From Obelidium mucronatum (lineage: Eukaryota; Chytridiomycota; Chytridiomycetes; Chytridiales; Chytriomycetaceae), in NCBI GenBank assembly GCA_025765595.1, contig JAIVFH010000187.1:1-54401 (forward strand): 54,401 nt of DNA. Direction: 5' to 3'. Positions 9,607 to 19,693 of this stretch are shown piece after piece. The position numbers and the translations under genes are program-made. How positions within the stretch are numbered: the first letter of the stretch is position 1; each line of letters opens with the position of its first letter. The notes under the pieces are model-generated. The model was not told where the DNA came from and did no database searches. It worked only from the letters and a program-made list of their open reading frames with translations.

Positions 9607-12600
9607 TTACTTTCGAAAGGTTGTCGACTTTCCTTTTGACTGTTTTGGACCCTTTGCAGTACCCACATTCTGCACATCCTGTGTAACAACACCATACGGG
9701 TTGAACACTGCTGCCGCCCCACCCCTTCCACTTTTCCCGCCTCTCCCCCCTTTCCCTTTCCCACGAAACCCATCATCACCCCCAAGCGACATGACATCCT
9801 CCTGCACAGTCGGATACACATACGCCTCCCCTTCCAACGCAGGAATCACAGTCTTTGTTGACCCGTCTCCTTCCTTCTTCAACCCAGCCTTTTCCCTTCT
9901 CGCCGCTTCATCAAACAACAAGGACGACTTCAACGCTTCCGAAACACTTGCAGGAGCAACACCCGCTTTGACTTGCGCTTTCCCTACTGGAACCACACTC
10001 TCCATCGTCACCTTCTTTTCTTTCGGTGCAGGGGCCGCAGTAGAAAACAGTGGTTTCTTGAGTTTCGGCATTCCTTCCAATCCATCGCCGTCGTCGTCTT
10101 CTGCGCTTCGTTTTTTCGCAAATGAAGGCGGGACAAGGTACAACGAGGCACGGATCGCTTCCGCTTCAGCGAGAGCTGTGCATTCGGCTCCACCGCGAGG
10201 CATCAGCATGGATCCTAGGGATTCAGTGGTTTTCCAGGATACAATGATATTGGTTTTGATCTTGTTGGGATTGAAGGTAATTACTGCAGTTGGTTTTTGA
10301 GAGGTAAGAAGCGGGGGATCCAATGTGACGGATTTTAAGGCGGTTTTCGTACTTGTTCTTGTGGGTTTGGCTGAAGGAGTGGTTGTTGTAGTAGTAGTAG
10401 CAGAGTTCTGGGACGTTGATGATGTTGATTCATTGAAACGGACGTGTCCTGTAGGTGTTGCCAATGAGCCACCCTTTCCTCCACTTAGTTCATTGATGAC
10501 TTTCATTGCTTCCTCGTCTTTCGCCTTCAACTTTTCCAATTCAGATAACCGTGTTTGTTCAATCAACAGCAAAACGTCCTGAGCATACACTTTCATCAGG
10601 TTGGGCATCATGGGGTGACAGCATCCTTGCAGAGCCTTCAGGGTGGAAGGGAGTTCAACGGCAATGTTTGTGAGCATGTTGGTCGGGGTCACGTAACGCA
10701 CGGATTCGTCCTCGAGACGTGCGATATGGTCGCGCCAGGCGTGGATGGCCTTGTAGACGGCAAGTTGGATGGGTGTCATTGGGATATTGATTTTTCGCAA
10801 ATGATCTATATTTTGTTTTGGAGAAACGAATAGAGATATGAGTTTTGACAAACCAAAAGTGGTTCAAGTAGTAAATAGGGTAAATGTACTTAACTGGCCC
10901 ATCCATTCGGTCCTTCCCCAGTTTCAGCATCATACACTTCTTTTTGATACAAGTTCAAAGTTGTTCTAGCACTTCGTTCGAGAACCACGCGGAGTGGTTG
11001 TTTGCTGTCCAAATCCTTTTCCAAGACTTCATTCCGCATTCGATCGTAAATGTAAAGTAAATAGTGTGTATCGATTCGCGCGTACTTGATCATTTCTTTG
11101 GGGATGGGTCTTTGTTCAATTTTGAAAGTATTCAGTATTTGAGTTAGGAAAATTGATGGGGTCGGCCTCGCAGCTCCATAATTACTCACCTAACACGCCA
11201 ATCCGCCATCTGATACTTTTTGTTTGTATCCACTCCACAATAATACTTTAACAAAAACGCCAACCCATGCGCCTCCAACTCCAACACATGCGAAGCATGA
11301 TAGGTATCAAACATGCCGACAACATAAACCCCAAAATCGCGTTGCAGCCAAACGATATCTGATTCAGCGCCGTGAAACAGTTTGAGAATGTTTGGATTCG
11401 CAAACACCTTGTTGAGGAGAGGTAAGTGGGAACGAAGGAGGAGGGCATCGATAATGTAGTCTTGCTTGCGTGTGGAGATTTGAATGAGACATGTGAAGCC
11501 TTGGAAGGATCTGTAGTCGTGGTGCTGTGTTGGGAGTGTGAAGTAAGTTTGAGAAACAATGGAACAAAGAAAGAAGAGCACGCCCTGATATATGACTATC
11601 CAGAACAAATAAAGAATATCCGCTTCCAGCGGAGGGACCCGCCTACGGCAGTAAACTCCCGCCTTCGGCAGTGAGAAACAGAAAACGCTTCCAGCGGAGG
11701 GACCCGCCTACGGCGGTAAACTCCCGCCTTGGGCGGTGAGAAACAGAAAACGCTTCCAGTGGAGGGATCCGCCTACGGCGGTAAACTCCCGCCTTGAGCG
11801 GTGAGAAACAGAAAACGCTTCCAGTGGAGGGATCCGCCTACGGCGGTAAACTCCCGCCTTGGGCGGTGAGAAACAGAAAACGCTTCCAGTGGAGGGATCC
11901 GCCTACGGCGGTAAACTCCCGCCTTGGGCGGTGAGAAACAGAAAACGCTTCCAGTGGAGGGATCCGCCTACGGCGGTAAACTCCCGCCTTGGGCGGTGAG
12001 AAACAGAAAACGCTTCCAGTGGAGGGATCCGCCTACGGCGGTAAACTCCCGCCTTGGGCGGTGAGAAACAGAAAACGCTTCCAGTGGAGGGATCCGCCTA
12101 CGGCGGTAAACTCCCACCTTGGGCGGTGAGAAACAGAAAACGCTTCCAGTGGAGGGATCCGCCTACGGCGGTAAACTCCCGCCTTGGGCGGTGAGAAACA
12201 GAAAACGCTTCCAGTGGAGGGATCCGCCTACGGCGGTAAACTCCCGCCTTGGGCGGTGAGAAACAGAAAACGCTTCCAGTGGAGGGATCCGCCTACGGCG
12301 GTAAACTCCCGCCTTGGGCGGTGAGAAACAGAAAACGCTTCCAGTGGAGGGATCCGCCTACGGCGGTAAACTCCCGCCTTGGGCGGTGAGAAACAGAAAA
12401 CGCTTCCAGTGGAGGGATCCGCCTACGGCGGTAAACTCCCGCCTTGGGCGGTGAGAAACAGAAAACGCTTCCAGTGGAGGGACCCGCCTACGGCAGTAAA
12501 CTCCCGCCTTCGGCAGTGAGAAACAGAAAACGCTTCCAGCGGAGGGACCCGCCTACGGCGGTAAACTCCCGCCTTGGGCGGTGAGAAACAGAAAACGCTT

Positions 12601-14044
12601 CCAGTGGAGGGATCCGCCTACGGCGGTAAACTCCCGCCTTGAGCGGTGAGAAACAGAAAACGCTTCCAGTGGAGGGATCCGCCTACGGCGGTAAACTCCC
12701 GCCTTGGGCGGTGAGAAACAGAAAACGCTTCCAGTGGAGGGATCCGCCTACGGCGGTAAACTCCCGCCTTGGGCGGTGAGAAACAGAAAACGCTTCCAGT
12801 GGAGGGATCCGCCTACGGCGGTAAACTCCCGCCTTGGGCGGTGAGAAACAGAAAACGCTTCCAGTGGAGGGATCCGCCTACGGCGGTAAACTCCCGCCTT
12901 GGGCGGTGAGAAACAGAAAACGCTTCCAGTGGAGGGATCCGCCTACGGCGGTAAACTCCCGCCTTGGGCGGTGAGAAACAGAAAACGCTTCCAGTGGAGG
13001 GATCCGCCTACGGCGGTAAACTCCCGCCTTGGGCGGTGAGAAACAGAAAACGCTTCCAGTGGAGGGATCCGCCTACGGCGGTAAACTCCCGCCTTGGGCG
13101 GTGAGAAACAGAAAACGCTTCCAGTGGAGGGATCCGCCTACGGCGGTAAACTCCCGCCTTGGGCGGTGAGAAACAGAAAACGCTTCCAGTGGAGGGATCC
13201 GCCTACGGCGGTAAACTCCCGCCTTCGGCGGTGAGAAACAGAAAAAAAAATTCCAACGCCTTCGGCGTTACGCCTACGGCGTTGAAGTAAACAATACCTC
13301 CAAATCAACCGCAATCTCCTCGACAGTCTCCAAAACACTCAACAAATCCAAAAACGCCGCCTCAGTCTCTACAAAAGTAAAAGGAGTCTCTTCCAGAGAA
13401 GAATACATAATCTCAGGCCGCAGATTCCAAACATGTTGAGGATAAACGATAGAATCGATTTCAAACTGATATGGATGGCTTTTTGAATTAGAATCCAGGG
13501 GTTTCGAAGCAAAATGTTTCTCAGTGAGTTTCGGGATAAAGAGACCAGAGTTTGAGTTGTCGATCGTGTCAGTGAATGCGAGCTGTGGACGAGACGTAGT
13601 GGATTGTTTTGTAGTTGTTGTTGCAGTAGGAGTTGACGCAGAGAGAGTCGCAGGCGCACCAGCGAGCGGCAGCGCCTTGCCCTTCTTGCTCGCCTTGACG
13701 CGATCGATCCACGAATCGGCCTTGTTTTTATTTCAGATTTAGTCCGAGTCCTAGCTTCGAGCGACAAGGCAGACCTGTTCCAGCAGCCGGTCGACGCCCT
13801 CAACGACGCCGTCGAAGCGGTCGGCGACGTCGTCCGCCGACGCCAGCGACGGCGCCGACGGCGACGCGCAGCGCAGCGCGTGGTTCAGCAGCGCCAGCAG
13901 CGTCGCCGCGCTGCCGCCGACGGCCGCCGCCGCCGCTTTGTCCGCCGCCACGTGGTAGAAAAGCTCTTTCGTCGCGAGGCCCGCCGACTGCGCCACGGCC
14001 GCCGCGAGCCCGGCGAGCACGGGTGCGCTGGTCGTGTCAGACAT
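9607..14044 (-). CDS. RRP6: Exosome 3'-5' exonuclease RRP6/EXOSC10
   Basis: Five exons: 13775-14044, 13298-13720, 11190-11524, 10895-11109 and 9607-10805, total 813 aa. The N-terminal PMC2NT-type helical region ([20 protein letters not shown] onwards) is followed by [15 protein letters not shown] and HPYQFEIDS. The DEDD-Y nuclease domain shows IAVDLE (first D and E), [15 protein letters not shown] (D), and [19 protein letters not shown] (Y and D). The HRDC domain ([20 protein letters not shown]) follows, with a basic, Gly-rich C-terminal tail. Rrp6 trims and degrades RNA in the nuclear exosome. Introns are 54, 1773, 80 and 89 nt; the 1773-nt one lies between the catalytic VDLE and [10 protein letters not shown] codons and is made mostly of 65-bp tandem repeats. 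The start codon is 50 bp from the stop of the upstream ERT1-like gene. Confidence 0.93.
11621..13284 (-). repeat. 65-bp tandem array (about 25 copies) filling RRP6 intron 2
   Basis: Units repeat exactly every 65 bp (same position at 11741, 11806, 11871 and so on) from about 11621 to 13240. Each unit contains two palindromes on the plus strand, CGCC-TAC-GGCG and CGCC-TTG-GGCG, joined by the tract gaaacagaaaacgcttccag. Most copies are identical. Three variant copies in a row at the start (with CGGCAGT, then CAGCGG, then GAGCGG) recur in the same order 845 bp later (11641 versus 12486), which is 13 units: a higher-order duplication. Two diverged palindromes follow to 13284. Sixty-five is not a multiple of three and the units contain stops, so the array is non-coding. 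Confidence 0.95.
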
Positions 14045-14094
14045 TTTGTGTGTTTTTTATTTTATAGCAAAAAAAAGAAAGAAAGAAAGAGTAG

Positions 14095-15624
14095 TCACTC
14101 CTTGCGCGTCTGGAACAGCGGCAAGAAGTTGCCAATCACAGCTGCACGCAAAAGCAGTCAGCACTTCGTACAATAAATCAGTAAAGATATATACCTAAAG
14201 GAACATCGAATATGTCGCGCTTGATGGTAAAACAGACCGAACACGGAATCTTGCGGCCATGCGGACTCACTAACACACACTTTACCATCCAGCTACAGTT
14301 CTTGTCGAATGCTGCCGTTGCGAATCGCTCCCAGTACTCAATTACGCTTTTCGCATCCATGAGTTGGTAAATATATGTGCTGGAAGTTGTAGTTCCCTGC
14401 TGCGGTTGTTGCTGTTGAAGGTTGCTGTTACTCATACTTCCTCCATTATTGTTGTTTGCTGGAATCAAGGTTTCATGTGGCCATTCAGTCAAGAGACAAA
14501 ACTCTTTGCCAACAAGACTGATTTCTCCTGAACGGCGCCATACTACGGTCGGAGTTCCCGAATAGGTAATGAGTTTTTCGTATTCCTGTGTTTTGTTTTA
14601 GCAATCAATGTTGATTATCCGAAATCAACGTTAAATTGACACTCACAATCAATGTCCGTTGAAAACACTTTTCCATAAACACCAAATCTTCTTCCGACAA
14701 GTTCATAATCACAGCCATGAAAGAGGGTCGGAATTTCGCAAGTGATCCACAGATTCTCATGATGTCTTGTTTTTCCATTCTTTTTTTTTTTTTTTTCAAG
14801 TCAAAAAGGTGAACCATATCCATCACAATACACTCTCACCTTTCTGCGATATACTTTACAAGGTAATGATACCCTTCCCTATAATCATACGGCCGCACAA
14901 CTTCCCGATACACGCGCTTCGCCTTCCTCACCAGAATATCATTCCGCGCCAAATCAACAACAACACCTGTCGGTTGCGCGCTTGGCTGCTGATGCTGATG
15001 ATGTGGCGGTAACACGCCATCAGGAGCAAAACTATGTGACTGGAGATGCAAATGTGTTGCCGCCGCCGCCGCCGCACTTGCATTTGAATCAAGCATATTG
15101 GAGAGGAACGAGAACTCATTGTTTATGGATTCTGAGCCGAACCCATTGTGTACGAGAAGTGGGTTTGTATTTGGAATGAGGCCAGTGTTGGGCGGAGTTG
15201 ACGTGGTGGCTGTGTTGTTGTTGTTGTTGTTTAGCGGATCGTCGTCATCGTCGAAGGTTGCATCAAAGAAAGCTTGTGTGTGCAGCTGTTGTAGCTGTTG
15301 CTGTTGTTGTTGGACTTGCTGCTGCTGCTGCTGACTCGTGCTCCCCGAACCCGCAGCTACAGCTGCACCCGGGACAATCTCGAGGTATTTCGCCCGCTTC
15401 CGTTGTCCGTCGACACAAGGAATCCCCCGCTTTGCACACCGCTGTTTATCCCCAAAAGAAAACAAAAGTTGTTCAAATCATCTTTTCCCCCCCTTTTTTT
15501 TCCTTTTTACCTGACACGGCCGCTCCTCGGAACACGTCACGTGGGACGTCTGACATGCCTGACAAGCCATTGCTGTGCGATCGCCTGTGCGCCGTCGCGG
15601 TTCCTTGCCTGGTTTTTCGGGCAT
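14095..15624 (-). CDS. Zn2Cys6 transcription factor of the ERT1/AcuK-AcuM gluconeogenesis-regulator type
   Basis: Five exons: 15511-15624, 14840-15441, 14647-14779, 14195-14585 and 14095-14141, 428 aa. The zinc cluster has perfect C-x2-C-x6-C-x5-C-x2-C-x6-C spacing (CQACQTSHVTC, CSEERPC.. then RCAKRGIPC, interrupted by an intron) and the following VDGQRKRAKYL linker, typical of the ERT1 family. A long Gln/Asn/Asp-rich middle is followed by the PAS-like C-terminal region: FRPSFMAVIMNLSEEDLVFM, EKCFQRTL, TPTVVWRRSGEISLVGKEF, YIYQLMDAKSVIEYWERFA and CFTIKRDIFDVPLAVIGNFL. Relatives in yeasts and moulds switch on gluconeogenic genes on non-fermentable carbon; that role here is inferred. The gene sits 50 bp upstream of RRP6 on the same strand. 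Confidence 0.85.
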
Positions 15625-16488
15625 TTTTTTGAACCGGGTGGTGGTGGCGAGTTTCCGATTTATTTTTAGGTCTTCCCCTTCTTTTTCCGATGGTTCAATT
15701 CAGTACATTGAATGCTTTATAATTATTTGTGAGCGACTAAAGCGGGGTCTGGAACGGAAGGGCTTCGGAATCCCGAAGCTCTCAAAAAAAAAAAAAAAAA
15801 AAAAAAAAAAGAAAGAAACATGAGTTTTCATGAGATGAATCTCGCATTTGTAAAAAACAAGTGGTCAAGTAATGACAAGTGTGTGGTTGAAAGTTTTAAA
15901 GAACAAAAAAACCTGACTGCTCGATTTCACAACGTCAGCCACAACATTAAAAATTGTCAATTCACCCAAAGTTAAATTTGACGCCCTTCACTTTCGGTTC
16001 CCCAAACTCCGCAATTTGTCACTCACCCTTGCTAAAACGCCATCGACACTCTCATCACGATCCATAAAATCACCCTCAACATCATCAGCCGCTCCAGCCA
16101 TGATCCATCTTCCAAATCAAGCACGCGCAGCTTTTATGGAAAGCGAGCGCGGCGCGAGATTTGGGTGCTTTGTTGCGTCCGCATCTGCAAAGTAAATGGG
16201 CAGTTCGTTGTTGGCAATTCATGAATTCCAGATTGTCTCTTCGCGTTTTATATACCACCGATACCAAAGAAAAAGATTCTTGAAACACCTATACTTTATT
16301 GAACAAATAGGAAGAACCAACTAAAAAATTAATTACAATTGTAAAAAAAACACCTACCAGATTTCTCTGTCGGTTCCAGAGGGGTGACTCTTGTCTTTTT
16401 CGTATATAGTATAACGGGTTTAGAATTGAGAGGGAGTTGACATTGTTGTCGAGGTTTTTTATTTTATTATTTTATTAGATTCTCATTT
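15625..16488. other. Spacer between ERT1-like gene and PPIL3
   Basis: Upstream region of the ERT1-like gene and 3' flank of PPIL3, both on the minus strand. It holds a run of 27 A residues (15784-15810) next to GAAA repeats, and one small open frame with a good splice donor (15988-16101, listed separately). Nothing else is recognised. Confidence 0.5.
15988..16101 (-). CDS. Small open frame, possible first exon of an unplaced gene
   Basis: Reads MAGAADDVEGDFMDRDESVD then GVLARVSDKL and stops after 37 residues. Right after GVLAR the sequence is AAGG|GTGAGT, a consensus splice donor, so this may be the first exon of a small gene whose next exon I could not find before 15640. Acidic, with no recognised domain. 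It could also be chance. Confidence 0.3.
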   Translation of the reverse strand: MAGAADDVEGDFMDRDESVDGVLARVSDKLRSLGNRK

Positions 16489-17319
16489 TCAGGCCGCCGC
16501 ACTGCCCATAGCAGCCAACGGATTCGCATGAATCGTAACACTCTTTATCCGAACATCCTGAACCGGCCGATTCGACTTCCCATCCACTGGAACCTTCTCA
16601 ATAGCATCCAACGTATCAAACCCATCAATCACCTTCCCAAACACAGTATACTTTGAATCCAAATGACTGTGCTTTGCATACGTGATAAAGAATTGCGATT
16701 TGTTGGTGTCGGGGCCCTTGTTGGCCATGCTGAGGATCCCGCGTGCATTGTGTTTCAAGGTGGATTTGATTTCGTCGGGGAAGGGGTGTCCGTAGATGCT
16801 TTGTCCGCCTTTTCCGGTTCCGGAAGGGTCGCCGGTCTTGTGTGTGTGTGTTTTTTTTTTGTTGTTGGTTGAGTTTAGAATAATGTGGCCAAAGTGCATG
16901 TCGACCAGTAAGTGAATGAGAGTGTGGCGAGTGAGCGAGAGAAACAAGACATTGAGAGATATCAAAAACAACGACTTCCATTGCTCCCCAAATAATCCGT
17001 CTACCAAATTCAGTTATTGTGCGTAGTTGCGTGGTTTCAAAAAACTGCCCTCCCGCTGATTATGGACACAACACCCACCACACCAGCTATAAACTTTCTG
17101 AGAGGTTCTTTGCGTATGGCGGACATTGAGCAAAAAAAAACTTTTGTACTGCTTTTGTATTACCTGAACCATGAATCCTTTAATGTTTCGATGAAACAAG
17201 TTGTTGTTATAGTATCCAGAGGCAGCCAATGCCAGAAAGTTTTCTGCTGTCCGTGGAACTGCTTCGCAAAAGATTTCGACTTTCAAGTCGCCCAGGTCCG
17301 TGTGTAGTGTGAGTGCCAT
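16489..17319 (-). CDS. PPIL3: Cyclophilin-type peptidyl-prolyl isomerase, PPIL3/Cyp10-like
   Basis: Two exons, 17164-17319 and 16489-16836 (intron 327 nt), 167 aa. It starts MALTLHTDLGDLKVEIFCEA with no signal or targeting sequence, and continues RTAENFLALAASGYYNN, FHRNIKGFMVQTGDPSGTGKG, FPDEIKSTLKHNARGILSMA, NKGPDTNKSQFFITYAKHSH and LDSKYTVFGKVIDGFDTL. The catalytic Arg of FHR and the Phe/Gln/His substrate-pocket residues of FMVQ, SQFFIT and LDSKYTVFG are in place; the family Trp is replaced by Tyr, as in several non-CypA types. PPIL3-type cyclophilins associate with the spliceosome. Length fits (human about 161 aa). Confidence 0.88.
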
Positions 17320-17528
17320 CTAGGTACGACTAAAATATATGATAAATAAACTAAACGATGAAATAAAGTTCACTATTTTTTATCAAGATACTCATACAAA
17401 CGACAAAAGAGAGCAAAAAAAGAAAACACAAAAAAGAGCAAAAGAGAAAGAGAAAGAAAAAGAAACTATAGTTGTTTGTTGTAAAAAACAAAGGTAAGAA
17501 ATGAAAAGAAAACCACCCCCCAAAAAAA

Positions 17529-19251
17529 TCAGTTTTCGTCAAACTCTGTCAGAATCATTGACATTGTCTTGACCAAATAGTCTTCCATAGAACCCTTCAA
17601 TGAACCACTGTACACTCCTTCAGCAACTTCAAATTCGAGTGCGCCAGGATCCGATCGGAATGTTAGACCCGTCAGTTTGCTTTCTACTCGTAGTTTCACG
17701 TCTCTTTCAAAGCATTCTTTGTGTGTGATAGTATTGGATTAGTAATTGTGTATGGTATTGGTATGGATGTGTGGTATGGATGTATTGCTTAAGAATGAAA
17801 ATTTGATATGGATACACTGTCATGAATTGTTGGATTGAAAAAAAGAAGTACACCGCCTTCGGCGGTAGTCATGTATTGTTGGATTTAAAAAAAGAACTAC
17901 ACCGCCTTCGGCGGTTGAGACCGCCTTCGGCGGTAGGCATCCGCCTTCGGCGATAGAGACCGCCTTCGGCGGTAGGCATCCGCCTTCGGCGGTAGGAATC
18001 CGCCTTCGGCGGAAAAAAACATCCGCCTTCGGCGGGTACAGACCGCCTTCGGCGGTAGGAATCCGCCTTCGGCGAAAAACTGAAAAACGCCTTCGGCGTT
18101 TATAAGAAATTCTCACCATTCACCCAATTCTGAACCTCCTTCCAACCATAATAAATAACCCTCTTTTTTTCCTTCCCCAACCTTGGAACAGCCGAAGTAG
18201 AAACAACCAACATACAATGATCATGAAATGGCGCCAAACATTTTGCCAAATCCTTCTCCTCAAAACCGGCACACATTGTAGCCATCAAAGAATCGGCCCA
18301 AAGCAAATCGGCCATTCTCAGTTGATGAGAATTCATTGGTTTGTTTGGACCGTATTGGTTGTCTCTGCTGTATGGATTTGGTTCCATGGAGACAGAGGCT
18401 CGCGGTCGTGGTGGTTCTGGGGTCATTAAAGAGGAAGCGAATGAAGGTCGTGGTGGGTCTGCTGGTTCGGGTGTTTGGGCAGCTGCTGCGAGGAGTGATC
18501 TGCGATCACCCTTGATTGTGATTGGGGTTGTTGTTTCCGAGAAAGTGAATCCCATGGTTGTGAGTGAGTTGAAGACGTCTAATTGGACAGTGCCAGCGGA
18601 GGTGTTGGTGTCGGTGGAAGCGGCAGTGTCAACAGCGGTTGGTGGGGTGGGAAGGATATCAAGAGGAGGAGGAGAGACAGCTGTTGTAGTGGGGGTGGTA
18701 GGGGTAGGCGTGGTGGGACTTGTTGGGGCATCATCAGCAGCAGGGGAGGAAGCGTCTTTGCCAGCAGCGACTTTTCCCTCTTCTTCCGCATCGTCGTCAA
18801 CAACGACCACGACTTCTTCTTCGACCACCGCTTCAGACTGATCCGGCACCGCGGCAGCAATGGTCTCGGGGTGTTCATCAGCCACACTGGCGGTGAGTTT
18901 TTGCGGGTCGCACGCCGCCGCCGCCGCTTCGTCGGGCTTGGCCGCCGCGGCCGCACCCACCAGTGACGCCGGCCTGGCCGCGAGCGCCACGCTTGTGCGG
19001 GCGCTGCGGCCCGTGGCGCTCAGCGGCGCCGGCTCGGGCGACGCGGGCGGCAGCACGACGCTGGCGCGCGCGAAGCTGCGGCTGCTGCGGCTGCGCTTCA
19101 GGAAGAACGCCGCGCCGTCGCCGCTGGGCTGCTTCTTGAGCGTCGGCGCTGGTGTCGGAGTCGGAGTCGGAGTCGGGGTGGCTGGCGCGCCCGGCGTGGG
19201 CGACGCCGACGCTGAGACGCTCTTGCGCCGTTGCAGGAAGCTGGCGAGCAT
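17529..19251 (-). CDS. Uncharacterised protein: Ala/Pro/Thr-rich N-terminus, NTF2-like-looking C-terminus
   Basis: Two exons, 18117-19251 and 17529-17716, 440 aa from MLASFLQRRKSVSASASPTP; an in-frame ATG at 19365 would add 38 residues. The first 280 residues are low complexity (Thr-Pro runs, acidic stretch EEEVVVVVDDDAEEE). The conserved-looking C-terminal part begins NSHQLRMADLLWADSLMATM, then CAGFEEKDLAKCLAPFHDHC, YYGWKEVQNWVNECFERDVK, LTGLTFRSDPGALEFEV and GSLKGSMEDYLVKTMSMIL. The layout, with a helix pair then beta strands and a V/F-x-G pattern, suggests an NTF2/SnoaL-like fold, but this is a guess. The two exons are separated by a 400-nt intron packed with GC palindromes; the frame joins cleanly as N|E. 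Confidence 0.6.
17850..18100 (-). repeat. GC palindrome cluster inside an intron at 17717-18116
   Basis: About ten copies of CCGCC-TTC-GGCGG (plus-strand reading), spaced by 5-8 nt (tagaga, taggcat, taggaat) or by aaaaaaac. Two copies at the left end sit in a duplicated 42-bp block containing tcatg(a/t)attgttgga. The arms are nearly invariant and the cluster is bounded by ordinary splice sites. In transcript sense all loops read GAA. Confidence 0.92.
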
Positions 19252-19693
19252 TTGCTGTTGGTGATTGATTTCGATTTCAAGGTGGTTTGCGAAATGGAAT
19301 TGCTTGGTTTTTAAATTGGACTGCTGCAATTCCAAGAAATCAACGAGCGAGATAAAACACATCAATGCCGCTTCGGTTTGATCTGTCTACAGTCTCAGTG
19401 CACATTCCACTCTCTCTTTTTCTTTTTTTTTCTTTTTTTTTCTTTTTTTTTTTTGCAAGTCCGATGAGGGAGAAAAGTTAAGCCCAGATCACAGATCAAA
19501 CCACACATAGACTTAAAGTTGTTGTGCCTGCCAGACATTCAGTGCGGGCGTTTTCTTTTTTTGTGTTTTTTTGTGGCAGATGCGTCTCAAATTGCGTCTC
19601 ACATCAACCTGGGCTCAAATGTTGAAAAGGTTCAAAGTCTAATCAATGTTATTCCCAAAACAACAACAAACAGAAAAACAACTAAAAAGTTTT
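19252..19693. other. Spacer upstream of the 17.5-19.3 kb gene
   Basis: No coding sequence recognised. It contains a C(T)8-9 microsatellite-like tract at about 19415-19454 and the 3' flank of the SDR gene. On the minus strand the in-frame extension of the upstream gene could reach 19365. Confidence 0.4.

Noticed and set aside
9602..10300. 232-aa plus-strand frame
   Set aside because: Lies antisense to the RRP6 C-terminal tail; Ser/Pro/Phe-rich with no domain.
10325..10851. Reading 9607-10851 as a separate 414-aa gene
   Set aside because: Its HRDC domain continues the RRP6 nuclease domain after an 89-nt intron with matching phase, so it is the last RRP6 exon.
11621..13240. Regular repeats looking like a CRISPR array
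   Set aside because: The 65-bp units follow each other without unique spacers, lie inside a spliced intron and have no cas-like gene nearby.
15784..15810. A27 run as the tail of a retroposed gene copy
   Set aside because: No intronless gene copy or target-site duplication is visible next to it; simple A-run with GAAA repeats.
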